Shown here: one piece after another, positions 1-5,564 of the stretch | Layout of the letters: each line of letters starts with the position of its first letter | How positions within the stretch are numbered: position 1 is the first letter of the stretch | DNA from: Syntrophaceae bacterium | GTDB taxonomy: Bacteria; Desulfobacterota; Syntrophia; Syntrophales; UBA2185 | DNA length: 12,304 bases | NCBI GenBank assembly: GCA_017885225.1 | Contig: JAFNGM010000105.1 | Coordinates: forward strand, 1,583-13,886 | Direction: 5' to 3' | The notes under the pieces: generated by a model | The model's database searches: none | What the model was told of the DNA's origin: nothing | Seen by the model: the letters and a program-made list of their open reading frames with translations, nothing else | Program-made: the position numbers and the translations under genes

Positions 1-479
1 ACCTTCCGGATCTGATTATCGTGGACGGGGGAAAAGGACAATTGCAGGTGGCACTCACTGTTCTCAAAGACCTGCATGTGCAAGGCGTTGATGTCATCGG
101 CCTGGCAAAGGGGGCAAGGAAACAGACTTTTCATGGAGGTCACGATCACGTCTATTGTATCGGCAAAAAAAATCCTCTGTACCTTGCGAAATGGCCGGAG
201 GTGCTTTTTTTACTCCAGAGGATAAGGGATGAGGCGCACAGGTTTGCCGTGGCATACCACCGCAAGGTAAAGCACAGGAAGGACTTCCGTTCCGAGCTGG
301 ACGCCATCCCCGGCATCGGCGCATTCAGGAAAAAGGCATTGCTGGAGTTTTTCGGCGATATAAAAAAAATCAGGGAAGCACCGATGGAGGAACTGCAAAA
401 GGTGAGCAGTATCGGGAATGCCTGGGCTGAAAAAATCCATGCCTTTTTCAGAAACCGGGCGGGAGCGGAACATCGATGA
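1..479 (+). CDS. uvrC: UvrC, excinuclease ABC subunit C (C-terminal part; gene starts before the window)
   Basis: UvrC is the nuclease subunit of UvrABC nucleotide excision repair and makes both incisions around a DNA lesion. The frame is already open at the left edge. Base 3 onward reads LPDLIIVDGGKGQL, the conserved segment of the RNase H-like domain that carries a catalytic Asp (in VDGG). About 70 residues later comes RDEAHRFAVAYHR, whose His belongs to the same active site in this family. The last ~60 residues (LDAIPGIGAFRKKALLEFFG, then VSSIGNAWAEKI) are the tandem helix-hairpin-helix DNA-binding domain. About 158 residues lie in the window; the GIY-YIG and UVR domains would be upstream. 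The first in-frame start-like codon in view, GTG at 21, is internal to the domain and not a real start. The TGA stop overlaps the mntP start (ATGA), suggesting co-transcription and translational coupling. Identification is firm. Confidence 0.96.
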   Translation, partial: LPDLIIVDGGKGQLQVALTVLKDLHVQGVDVIGLAKGARKQTFHGGHDHVYCIGKKNPLYLAKWPEVLFLLQRIRDEAHRFAVAYHRKVKHRKDFRSELDAIPGIGAFRKKALLEFFGDIKKIREAPMEELQKVSSIGNAWAEKIHAFFRNRAGAEHR

Positions 480-1033
480 ATTTTATTTCCATCTTAATTA
501 TCGCCGTTGGCCTCGGGATGGATGCCTTCTCGGTGGCCATCGGCATAGGAGCAACTGCCCGGGTGTTTTCTTCCCTGTCTGTATTTCGGCTTTCCTTTCA
601 CTTCGGGCTGTTCCAGGTTCTTATGCCCATTGCAGGGTGGTTTGCCGGCATGACTGTGGCGAATATCATTGCCGAATATGATCACTGGATCGCATTCGGG
701 CTTCTTGCATTTGTCGGGGGGAAAATGATTAAGGAGTCATTTCACAAAGAGGAAAAAGTTCACGCGTCAGACCCGACGAAAGGAATGACCCTCATTATCC
801 TGTCAGTGGCGACAAGTATTGATGCCCTGGCCGTGGGTCTCAGCTTTGCGTTCTTGCAAATACCTATCCTCTATCCATCCATTATTATCGGCATTGTCGC
901 TTTTGTCATGACCGCACTCGGGATGTTCTTCGGCGAAAGGCTTGGAAAAATTGTCGGAAAAAGGGTGGAAGTAGTGGGAGGACTTATCCTGATCGGGATC
1001 GGTATAAAAATAGTGATCGATCATATGGCATAG
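476..1033 (+). CDS. mntP: MntP-type manganese efflux pump
   Basis: This is an inner-membrane exporter that protects the cell from excess Mn2+. The product has 185 residues, close to the ~188 of E. coli MntP. It shows the family's internal duplication. The first half carries GLGMDAFSVAIGIGA, with Asp16 in the first membrane helix. The second half carries SVATSIDALAVGLSFAFL, with Asp116. Both acidic residues are conserved in the family and lie within membrane segments. Other family marks are WIAFGLLAFVGGKMI (about residues 71-85) and VVGGLILIGIGIKI near the C-terminus. A polar loop of about 20 residues (86-104, rich in Lys/Glu/His) separates the halves. Six membrane helices are expected. The ATG overlaps the uvrC stop by four bases, so it is probably translated by coupling. 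No leader is left between the two genes for a yybP-ykoY manganese riboswitch; any such control would have to lie upstream of uvrC. Confidence 0.95.
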   Translation: MNFISILIIAVGLGMDAFSVAIGIGATARVFSSLSVFRLSFHFGLFQVLMPIAGWFAGMTVANIIAEYDHWIAFGLLAFVGGKMIKESFHKEEKVHASDPTKGMTLIILSVATSIDALAVGLSFAFLQIPILYPSIIIGIVAFVMTALGMFFGERLGKIVGKRVEVVGGLILIGIGIKIVIDHMA

Positions 1034-1054
1034 TATAAGGGAGCATTCAGAAGC

Positions 1055-1612
1055 ATGAAAACGGTGTATTATAGTTTGACTAAGACTGCCTTCGGCGATG
1101 TAGGAGTTGTCTGGAGACGAAAAAATAACACTCCAGACATTGTGAAAATTTGTCTTCCTGTTGCAAATGAAGAAACGGAAAACATTGTCCTACGCTCCTT
1201 TCCGGGTGCAGGCCTTCGTTCGCACGGCAATGTAAAGAAGGTATGCGATTATCTTCTGGCATACCTGGCGGGAAATGTGAAGGTATTTTCTTTTCACCTG
1301 TTTGATATGAGCATATGTACTGAATTCCAGAGGAATGTTCTCAACAAAGCCTGTTTGATTCCGAGGGGCATGGTCAGTACGTACAAGGGGCTGGCGGGAA
1401 GAACGGGAATACCAGGAGGCGCCAGAGCGGTAGGAATGGCCCTTGCGTCGAATCCCTTTCCCCTTGTCATCCCCTGCCACCGTGTCATAAGGACAGACGG
1501 AAGCCTGGGCGGATTCGGGGGAGGATTGGAGATGAAAAAAAAGCTCCTCGGGATTGAAGGCGTTGTATTCAATGAGAAAGGGAAAGTGTCGCCGCAGTTC
1601 CTCTGGTTATAG
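1055..1612 (+). CDS. ogt: methylated-DNA--[protein]-cysteine S-methyltransferase (Ogt/MGMT type)
   Basis: This suicide DNA-repair protein transfers the alkyl group from O6-alkylguanine to its own cysteine. The product has 185 residues. The active-site motif PCHRV is present at residues 140-144, with Cys141 as acceptor. It is followed by GGFGGGLEMKKKLLGIEG, the family's usual post-active-site segment. Upstream, FQRNVLNKACLIPRGMVSTYKGLAGRTGIPGGARAVGMAL (residues 91-130) is the helix-turn-helix that carries the DNA-entering arginine finger (GARAVG). The N-terminal ~85 residues are the weakly conserved RNase H-like domain. No AdaA-type regulatory domain is present, so this resembles a constitutive Ogt rather than Ada. 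It starts 21 bases after mntP stops, with AAGGGAG about 11 bases before the ATG, and may share the uvrC-mntP transcript. The choice of symbol ogt over mgmT or adaB is conventional. Confidence 0.95.
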   Translation: MKTVYYSLTKTAFGDVGVVWRRKNNTPDIVKICLPVANEETENIVLRSFPGAGLRSHGNVKKVCDYLLAYLAGNVKVFSFHLFDMSICTEFQRNVLNKACLIPRGMVSTYKGLAGRTGIPGGARAVGMALASNPFPLVIPCHRVIRTDGSLGGFGGGLEMKKKLLGIEGVVFNEKGKVSPQFLWL

Positions 1613-1692
1613 AAGACCAATTTGTTCCCGGCTGTAAGAAAGTCGCATTCTGGCAGTTTTCGTGCAGGGAAAGAATTCGCAATGCCTGTGTA

Positions 1693-2844
1693 TCAGGCGG
1701 GAGATTTTGGTTTCTTGACCTCTTTTATGACGGCCAGGTTATCACGGTGGATGATTTCATCATAATCTTTATACCCTAACACCTGCTCGATCCTGGACGA
1801 TTTCAGTCCCATGATTTTTCTGATCTCTGCGGAACTGTAATTCACAAGCCCTTTGGCCAACTGGGTTCCTTCCATATCGACACATGCCACCGGATCACCG
1901 ATGCTGAAATCGCCTTCTATGTTGAGGATGCCCGAAGGAAGAAGGCTTTTCCCTTCCTCTGTAAGAGCCGCTTTCGCGCCTTCATCGAGATACAGTTTGC
2001 CCCGCGACTTCAGAGTAAAGGCTATCCAGTACTTTCTGCTGCTCATATGTTCACTGGCGGGCAGGAAGAGGGTGCCTATTTCTTTGCCCGCAAAGATGTC
2101 GTGGAGGACACCCTTCTTTTTGCCGGGGGCAATAATGCAGGGAATACCTGATGACGTGACCTGTTTTGCGGCCATGACCTTGCTTTTCATGCCTCCCAGT
2201 CCCACTGCCGTTGTTTCATTGGTCGCTGCGTTTTCTATGTCTTCCGTAAACTCTTTTACCAGGCTGATAAGTTTTGCTTTTTTTGATTCTGTGGGGCTCT
2301 GGTCATACAAACCGTCCGTACTCGTAAGATTGATCAAGAGGTCAGCGTCGATAACGTTGGTAATCATGGCAGCCAGATGATCGTTGTCGCCAAATTTGAT
2401 CTCATCCACTGCCACCGTATCATTCTCATTTATGATGGGGATGATGCCCCAGTCAATGAGCGTTGATAGTGTATTGCGGACATTCAGATACCGTTTTCTG
2501 TCGGTGAGATCACTCATAATGAGAAGGAGCTGTGCGACATACAGGCCGTACTTTCCGAATGCGTTGGAATATACCCGCATAAGCCTGCTCTGTCCTATTG
2601 CTGCTGCAGCCTGTTTCTGGGGCATGCTTTTTAACTTGCCCGTTATTCCCATTCTGTGTTTGCCGGAGGCGATGGCACCTGACGTGACAATTACTACCTT
2701 GTATCCCTCTTTTGTAAGGTGTGCAATTTCATCCACCAGTTGTTCAATAATTTGCAGGTCAAGACCGTCCTCGCCCGTTAACACCGCACTGCCGATTTTG
2801 ATGAGAACCCGCTTAACATTTGCCACCGTTGCTTTCCGCGCCAT
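1693..2844 (-). CDS. proB: glutamate 5-kinase with C-terminal PUA domain
   Basis: ProB phosphorylates L-glutamate, the first and usually feedback-controlled step of proline synthesis. The amino-acid-kinase domain shows RVLIKIGSAVLT near the N-terminus, IVTSGAIASGKHRMG, INENDTVAVDEIKFGDND (substrate binding) and VGLGGMKSKVMAA, where many homologues have GTGGM-T-K. The last ~110 residues, including SSRKYWIAFTLKSRGKL and INYSS-like VNYSSAEI plus LGYKDYDEIIHRDNLAVI, form the PUA domain found in long bacterial ProBs. The start is ambiguous. A TTG at 2853 would overlap the obg stop (TTGA) and add residues MKI. I prefer the ATG at 2844 because the product then begins MARKATVANVKRVLIKIGS, matching the family's usual N-terminus; length is then 383 residues. 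AAGG lies about 4 bases before TTG and 13 before ATG, so the ribosome site does not decide it. It follows obg closely and is probably co-transcribed. proA is not adjacent in this window. Confidence 0.95.
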   Translation of the reverse strand: MARKATVANVKRVLIKIGSAVLTGEDGLDLQIIEQLVDEIAHLTKEGYKVVIVTSGAIASGKHRMGITGKLKSMPQKQAAAAIGQSRLMRVYSNAFGKYGLYVAQLLLIMSDLTDRKRYLNVRNTLSTLIDWGIIPIINENDTVAVDEIKFGDNDHLAAMITNVIDADLLINLTSTDGLYDQSPTESKKAKLISLVKEFTEDIENAATNETTAVGLGGMKSKVMAAKQVTSSGIPCIIAPGKKKGVLHDIFAGKEIGTLFLPASEHMSSRKYWIAFTLKSRGKLYLDEGAKAALTEEGKSLLPSGILNIEGDFSIGDPVACVDMEGTQLAKGLVNYSSAEIRKIMGLKSSRIEQVLGYKDYDEIIHRDNLAVIKEVKKPKSPA

Positions 2845-2849
2845 AATTT

Positions 2850-3860
2850 TCAAACTGCCTTTTTACTGTGAAGTTTTTTTGTAATTTCGTGTATGACCTC
2901 GGTAACGCCTTCCCCGGTTACGGCGGAAAAGGCCGATACCTTTATGCCTTTTTTATCAAATATGTCAATTTCTTTTTTGATCCGTTCCCTCGTGACGGGA
3001 AGATCGATTTTGTTGATGGTAACGACCTGAGGTTTTTCCATCAAGGACGGATTGAAAAGAAAAAGTTCCCCGTTCACGGTTTCAAAATTCTGCCAGGCGT
3101 CACCGTATGATTCTTGTGAGATATCGATTACATGGAGCAGAACTGACGTTCGTTCAATATGGCGGAGAAAGCGCGTTCCCATTCCCATTCCTTCGTGGGC
3201 GCCTTTGATTAACCCGGGAATATCGGCAATGACGAAGGTTTCCATGTTGCCGTACTTTACCACACCCAAGTGCGGCACCAGTGTGGTGAACGGATAATCG
3301 GCGATTTTGGGCCTCGCTGCTGAAACTTTCGATATGAATGTAGATTTGCCGACATTGGGAAGGCCGATAATGCCCACATCTGCGAATAGCTTTAGTTCGA
3401 GAATGACCCAGCGCTCCTCGCCCTTAATTCCTGCCTGGGCGTAACGGGGCGCCTGGTTCGTCGATGTGGCAAACCATGCGTTTCCTTTTCCGCCTGCCCC
3501 ACCCTTTGCAGCGATGTAAAGCTGCCCGTCCACGTGAAGGTCGGTCAAAACTTCTCCGGTCTCCGCATCTTTCACCAGTGTGCCCACGGGGACAATGATA
3601 TCGATATCTTCGGAATTCCTCCCTGTCCTGTTACTCCCTTTTCCATGTCCACCATGCTTTGCGATATGATGCCGTGCGTACTTTAAATCAAGCAAAGTCC
3701 TGCGGCTGCTTTCGGCATGGATTTTTATATCACCCCCTCTGCCGCCATCTCCCCCGTCCGGCCCGCCGCGGGGGACAAACTTTTCTCGTCTGAAGCTCAC
3801 ACAACCCCTGCCGCCATCCCCCGCCTTTATATATATTTTCACTTCATCGATGAAATTCAT
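2850..3860 (-). CDS. obg: Obg/CgtA ribosome-assembly GTPase
   Basis: Obg is an essential GTPase that binds the 50S subunit late in assembly and links it to growth and stress state. From the ATG at 3860 the product has 336 residues. The N-terminal glycine-rich Obg fold spans about residues 1-158 (MNFIDEVKIYIKAGDGGRGC, RGGPDGGDGGRGGD). The G domain follows: P-loop GLPNVGKST (166-174), switch segment YPFTTLVPHLGVV (189-201), DIPGLI (213-218), NKID (283-286) and SAVT (312-315). It ends soon after the G domain, so the variable C-terminal OCT extension of B. subtilis Obg is absent, as in many proteobacteria. A GTG at 3872 in the same frame would add four residues. The ATG is preferred because Obg proteins typically begin M-F-DE-KI. 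Neither start has a good ribosome site at normal distance; the nearest strong one serves a small overlapping leader ORF. The stop nearly abuts proB. Confidence 0.96.
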   Translation of the reverse strand: MNFIDEVKIYIKAGDGGRGCVSFRREKFVPRGGPDGGDGGRGGDIKIHAESSRRTLLDLKYARHHIAKHGGHGKGSNRTGRNSEDIDIIVPVGTLVKDAETGEVLTDLHVDGQLYIAAKGGAGGKGNAWFATSTNQAPRYAQAGIKGEERWVILELKLFADVGIIGLPNVGKSTFISKVSAARPKIADYPFTTLVPHLGVVKYGNMETFVIADIPGLIKGAHEGMGMGTRFLRHIERTSVLLHVIDISQESYGDAWQNFETVNGELFLFNPSLMEKPQVVTINKIDLPVTRERIKKEIDIFDKKGIKVSAFSAVTGEGVTEVIHEITKKLHSKKAV

Positions 3861-3882
3861 GAACAATATCACGGGACGTCAT
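3844..3882 (-). CDS. possible 12-codon leader ORF overlapping the obg start
   Basis: Reading toward obg there is AAGGA, then eight bases, then ATG at 3882. The resulting frame encodes MTSRDIVHEFHR and stops with a TGA at 3846-3844, inside the first codons of obg and out of frame with it. This is the best-placed ribosome site in front of obg, whose own ATG at 3860 lies about 30 bases from it. Translation of this small ORF could deliver ribosomes to the obg start by re-initiation and could open the hairpin at 3874-3893. It may equally be chance, because such short frames are common. Nothing suggests the peptide itself has a function. Confidence 0.25.
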   Translation of the reverse strand: MTSRDIVHEFHR

Positions 3883-3893
3883 TTTTTACGTCC
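3874..3893 (-). promoter_or_regulatory. hairpin in the obg leader
   Basis: GGACGT (3874-3879) and ACGTCC (3888-3893) form a perfect six-base-pair stem with an eight-base loop, ending about 14 bases upstream of the obg ATG. In the mRNA the stem takes in the GGA of the only good ribosome-binding sequence here and the ATG of the small leader ORF sits in the loop. It could limit obg translation, but this is inference from pairing alone. Confidence 0.3.
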
Positions 3894-3920
3894 TTCCCTT
3901 GCAGCGCTGCAAAAAAGATT

Positions 3921-3988
3921 TGAGGATTCAGGGATTCGCGTGATCGAGATTTTTTCTCTGCATTTCACTCGAATCGAATCCTTGAATC
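3921..3988 (+). repeat. dispersed imperfect palindromic repeat, copy A
   Basis: The element is bounded by GGATTCAGGGATTC (3924-3937) and the inversely related GAATCCTTGAATC (3976-3988). Its interior shares blocks in order with copy B near 9050: TTCGCGTG (3935-3942), AGATTTTTT (3947-3955), TGCATTTC (3959-3966) and CTCGA (3968-3972). A shorter internal inverted pair, TCGAG at 3944-3948 and CTCGA at 3968-3972, is also present. It lies in the non-coding gap between the cold-shock terminator and obg. It carries no coding capacity. It resembles a REP- or MITE-like intergenic element, but I cannot name the family. Confidence 0.7.
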
Positions 3989-4024
3989 TTTTTGATATAC
4001 GGACAACCGTTATGCAGATGAACC

Positions 4025-4053
4025 AAAAAAAGAGGCACCTCAATAAGTGCCTC
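4025..4053 (-). terminator. rho-independent terminator after the cold-shock gene
   Basis: On the minus strand a perfect seven-base-pair stem, GAGGCAC (4053-4047) with GTGCCTC (4038-4032), encloses an eight-base loop. It is followed directly by seven T (4031-4025). It lies 65 bases after the cold-shock stop and is oriented to end transcription from rplU-rpmA-csp before obg. The read-out from rpL genes into obg would then be partial, or obg would need its own promoter. Confidence 0.85.
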
Positions 4054-4118
4054 ACATAAATTCAAGTACTTCACATGATATTTACGGCCACCTTTTTCTA
4101 TGGCCCATCATGCCTAAC

Positions 4119-4328
4119 CTATAATTTGCGGACATCCACAGCCGCCTGTCCCTTATGGTCTTGTTTTACTGTAAACTCAACCTGTTCACCCTCCGCTAAA
4201 CTGCGGAATCCTTCTCCTGCAATCGATGTATAGTGAACAAAAACATCTTCTCCTGATTCCCTGGAAATAAAACCATAGCCTTTTTTGTCGTTAAACCATT
4301 TAACAACGCCGGTTTCACGCTCGTCCAT
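4119..4328 (-). CDS. CspA-family cold-shock protein
   Basis: This is a 69-residue single-domain nucleic-acid-binding protein that melts RNA secondary structure or protects single strands, often in cold or during growth transitions. The sequence begins with GVVKWFND (residues 7-14) and contains both RNA-binding motifs: KGYGFI (16-21, RNP1) and VFVHY (29-33, RNP2). It ends QAAVDVRKL, giving the normal family length. The start is the ATG at 4328; GGGGGA lies just upstream and a stronger GAGGAGG slightly further. It lies only 34 bases after rpmA on the same strand and is followed by a clear terminator, so it appears to be the last gene of the rplU-rpmA transcript. Position in this ribosomal-protein cluster, between rpmA and obg, is not the usual arrangement. 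Which csp paralogue it is cannot be told from sequence. Confidence 0.95.
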   Translation of the reverse strand: MDERETGVVKWFNDKKGYGFISRESGEDVFVHYTSIAGEGFRSLAEGEQVEFTVKQDHKGQAAVDVRKL

Positions 4329-4362
4329 TTTCCCCCAGGCCTCCTCTTTATTTGAAAGCTGG

Positions 4363-4617
4363 CTATGTAGTGTAAACGCTCACTTTTTTTCTTTTTTTGT
4401 CCAGCCTTTCATACATTACGATGCCATCAATCTTGGAAAAGAGTGTGAAGTCTTTACCCAGACCGACATTATTTCCGGGATGGATTTTTGTCCCGACCTG
4501 ACGGACGATGATTGAGCCGGCATTAATCCTCTGGCCCCCAAACACCTTGACTCCCCGTCTTTGGGCGTTGCTGTCCCTTCCGTTCCGGGAACTTCCCTGT
4601 CCTTTTTTATGTGCCAT
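4363..4617 (-). CDS. rpmA: 50S ribosomal protein L27
   Basis: L27 is a large-subunit protein whose flexible N-terminus reaches the peptidyl-transferase centre. The 84-residue product starts [20 protein letters not shown], the signature N-terminus of L27, and continues with GVKVFGGQ and [29 protein letters not shown], all family-typical. The N-terminus begins directly with MAHKK, so it lacks the short cleaved leader that Firmicutes L27 carries. It ends with a lysine/arginine-rich tail ([12 protein letters not shown]). It starts 12 bases after rplU stops and is certainly co-transcribed with it. Length and motifs are normal. Confidence 0.97.
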   Translation of the reverse strand: MAHKKGQGSSRNGRDSNAQRRGVKVFGGQRINAGSIIVRQVGTKIHPGNNVGLGKDFTLFSKIDGIVMYERLDKKRKKVSVYTT

Positions 4618-4629
4618 GTGCTTGCCCCG

Positions 4630-4941
4630 CTATATGGATATTTCTTTTATCTTCATTTTTGTCAATTTCTGACGGTGTCCTGTTTTTTTCTTATATCCTT
4701 TTCTTCTTTTCATTTTAAAGACATTTATCTTGCGTGACTTCGTCTGTTCAATGATCTCACCGCTTACCTTTGCCCCTGTCACATATGGGGTACCCACTCT
4801 CACATCTTCATCCCTGGAGACTAATAACACCTCATCAAAAAAAACGGTATCGCCCTTGCCTCCGTGTATTTTTTCAATTTCGATTACATCTCCCGCCGAG
4901 ACCCTATGCTGTTTCCCACCCGTTTTTATGACCGCATACAT
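4630..4941 (-). CDS. rplU: 50S ribosomal protein L21
   Basis: L21 is a large-subunit protein that contacts 23S rRNA. The 103-residue product opens with [25 protein letters not shown], the typical L21 N-terminus, and closes with the basic family signature [16 protein letters not shown] followed by LTKMKIKEI. Length matches E. coli L21. The ATG at 4941 has AAGGA nine bases upstream. A good sigma70-like promoter lies about 30-60 bases upstream, so rplU is the first gene of its transcript. The expected untranslated leader is only about 25 bases, too short to hold the structured L21 leader RNAs known from Firmicutes. Confidence 0.97.
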   Translation of the reverse strand: MYAVIKTGGKQHRVSAGDVIEIEKIHGGKGDTVFFDEVLLVSRDEDVRVGTPYVTGAKVSGEIIEQTKSRKINVFKMKRRKGYKKKTGHRQKLTKMKIKEISI

Positions 4942-4973
4942 ACAATCTAATCCTTAAAAAAAATTTAGGTTGC

Positions 4974-5003
4974 ACTTTAGCGAAAAAAAATACCATTTGT
5001 CAA
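4974..5003 (-). promoter_or_regulatory. sigma70-type promoter for rplU-rpmA-csp
   Basis: On the minus strand a perfect -35 box TTGACA (5003-4998) is followed by an 18-base spacer containing a run of eight T and then TAAAGT (4979-4974) as -10 box, four of six consensus bases. Transcription would begin near 4967, about 25 bases before the rplU ATG. The surrounding ~140-base gap is strongly A/T rich, as expected for a strong promoter. The call rests on motif match and position only. Confidence 0.65.
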
Positions 5004-5084
5004 CATAATTTATTCTTTTTCCTCGAAATTACGAAAAGGCACAAAATCGACATTTTCTATAATAGCCTTTAAAAAAGATTTTTT

Positions 5085-5504
5085 TTAAGAAAAGCGGCGG
5101 TACTTGTATCGATTTTTCTCGATGTCCCAGTACTTAGAGAGGGTAAAATTATGAGGAAATTTTGGCCTGGCAAGGTAAGGGAGTGAATCTTGTTTGAATG
5201 TATCGACCAGCTCGCGGAAAACGGCATCCTTTTCTTTGTTGCTCACGAAAGGCCTCTGCTTTTTGTATTCGTAAAAAATCTCCGTACCCATAATTTCCCT
5301 GACAATTTCAAAATGTTCGGGTTTTATGAAATAAGACGGTTGAAGCTCGACCCGGATCCTGATAAGCAGTTCAACTTTTGTTGTATTTTCTGCTATGGAT
5401 ATCGATTGATCCCACACTTCGACACGAAGACCATTGGGAAGGCATATTTCTTCTACAAGCATTGCCATGGCCATGTTTTTACCATCTTTGTACTTGACCT
5501 GCAA
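5085..5504 (-). CDS. conserved-looking hypothetical protein, about 139 residues
   Basis: I do not recognise a named family. The product is soluble, with no signal peptide or membrane helix. Visible segments are LPNGLRVEVWDQS (about 22-34), TTKVELLIRIRVEL (41-54), EIFYEYKKQRPFV (75-87) and a C-terminus rich in Tyr/Arg/Lys (SKYWDIEKNRYKYRRFS). The alternating hydrophobic strand in the first half suggests a beta-rich fold. I think similar sequences occur in other deltaproteobacteria, from memory only. The start is probably TTG at 5504, because GAGGA lies six bases before it. The ATG at 5474 (product MAMAMLVEE..., 129 residues) has no clear ribosome site. It is transcribed divergently from the Cys-rich gene at 5565, and the strong plus-strand promoter overlaps its beginning. 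It lies upstream of rplU on the same strand, but rplU has its own promoter. Confidence 0.75.
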   Translation of the reverse strand: MQVKYKDGKNMAMAMLVEEICLPNGLRVEVWDQSISIAENTTKVELLIRIRVELQPSYFIKPEHFEIVREIMGTEIFYEYKKQRPFVSNKEKDAVFRELVDTFKQDSLPYLARPKFPHNFTLSKYWDIEKNRYKYRRFS

Positions 5505-5522
5505 ATATATTCCTCATATAAA
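5494..5522 (+). promoter_or_regulatory. sigma70-type promoter for the 5565-7856 gene group
   Basis: TTGACC (5494-5499) and TATAAA (5517-5522) are separated by exactly 17 bases, each matching five of six consensus positions. Transcription would start near 5529, about 35 bases before the ATG at 5565. The -35 box lies inside the first codons of the divergent hypothetical gene if that gene uses the TTG at 5504, so the two starts may interfere with each other. Confidence 0.6.
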
Positions 5523-5564
5523 GATACAAAAAATATCGTTGCAGAATAGGGATGTTGTCTTGGA

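Noticed and set aside
1684..1698. GCCTG/CAGGC hairpin between the methyltransferase and proB
   Set aside because: The stem is only five pairs, overlaps the proB stop and has no T-run on either strand, so I do not call it a terminator.
1853..2884. Two plus-strand open frames of 175 and 166 codons
   Set aside because: Both are antisense to proB, without a domain or a good ribosome site.
4086..4105. GGCCA/TGGCC hairpin just after the cold-shock gene
   Set aside because: Five pairs with a ten-base loop and no T-run on the minus strand; the clear terminator is further on at 4025-4053.
3861..4118. Promoter for obg in the csp-obg gap
   Set aside because: A TATATC-like -10 near 3998 can be paired only with a poor -35, so I did not call it; any obg promoter remains unlocated.
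5066..5089. A-run/T-run hairpin at the end of the hypothetical gene
   Set aside because: It is made almost only of A-T pairs with an unpaired bulge and overlaps the stop codon; too weak to call a terminator.
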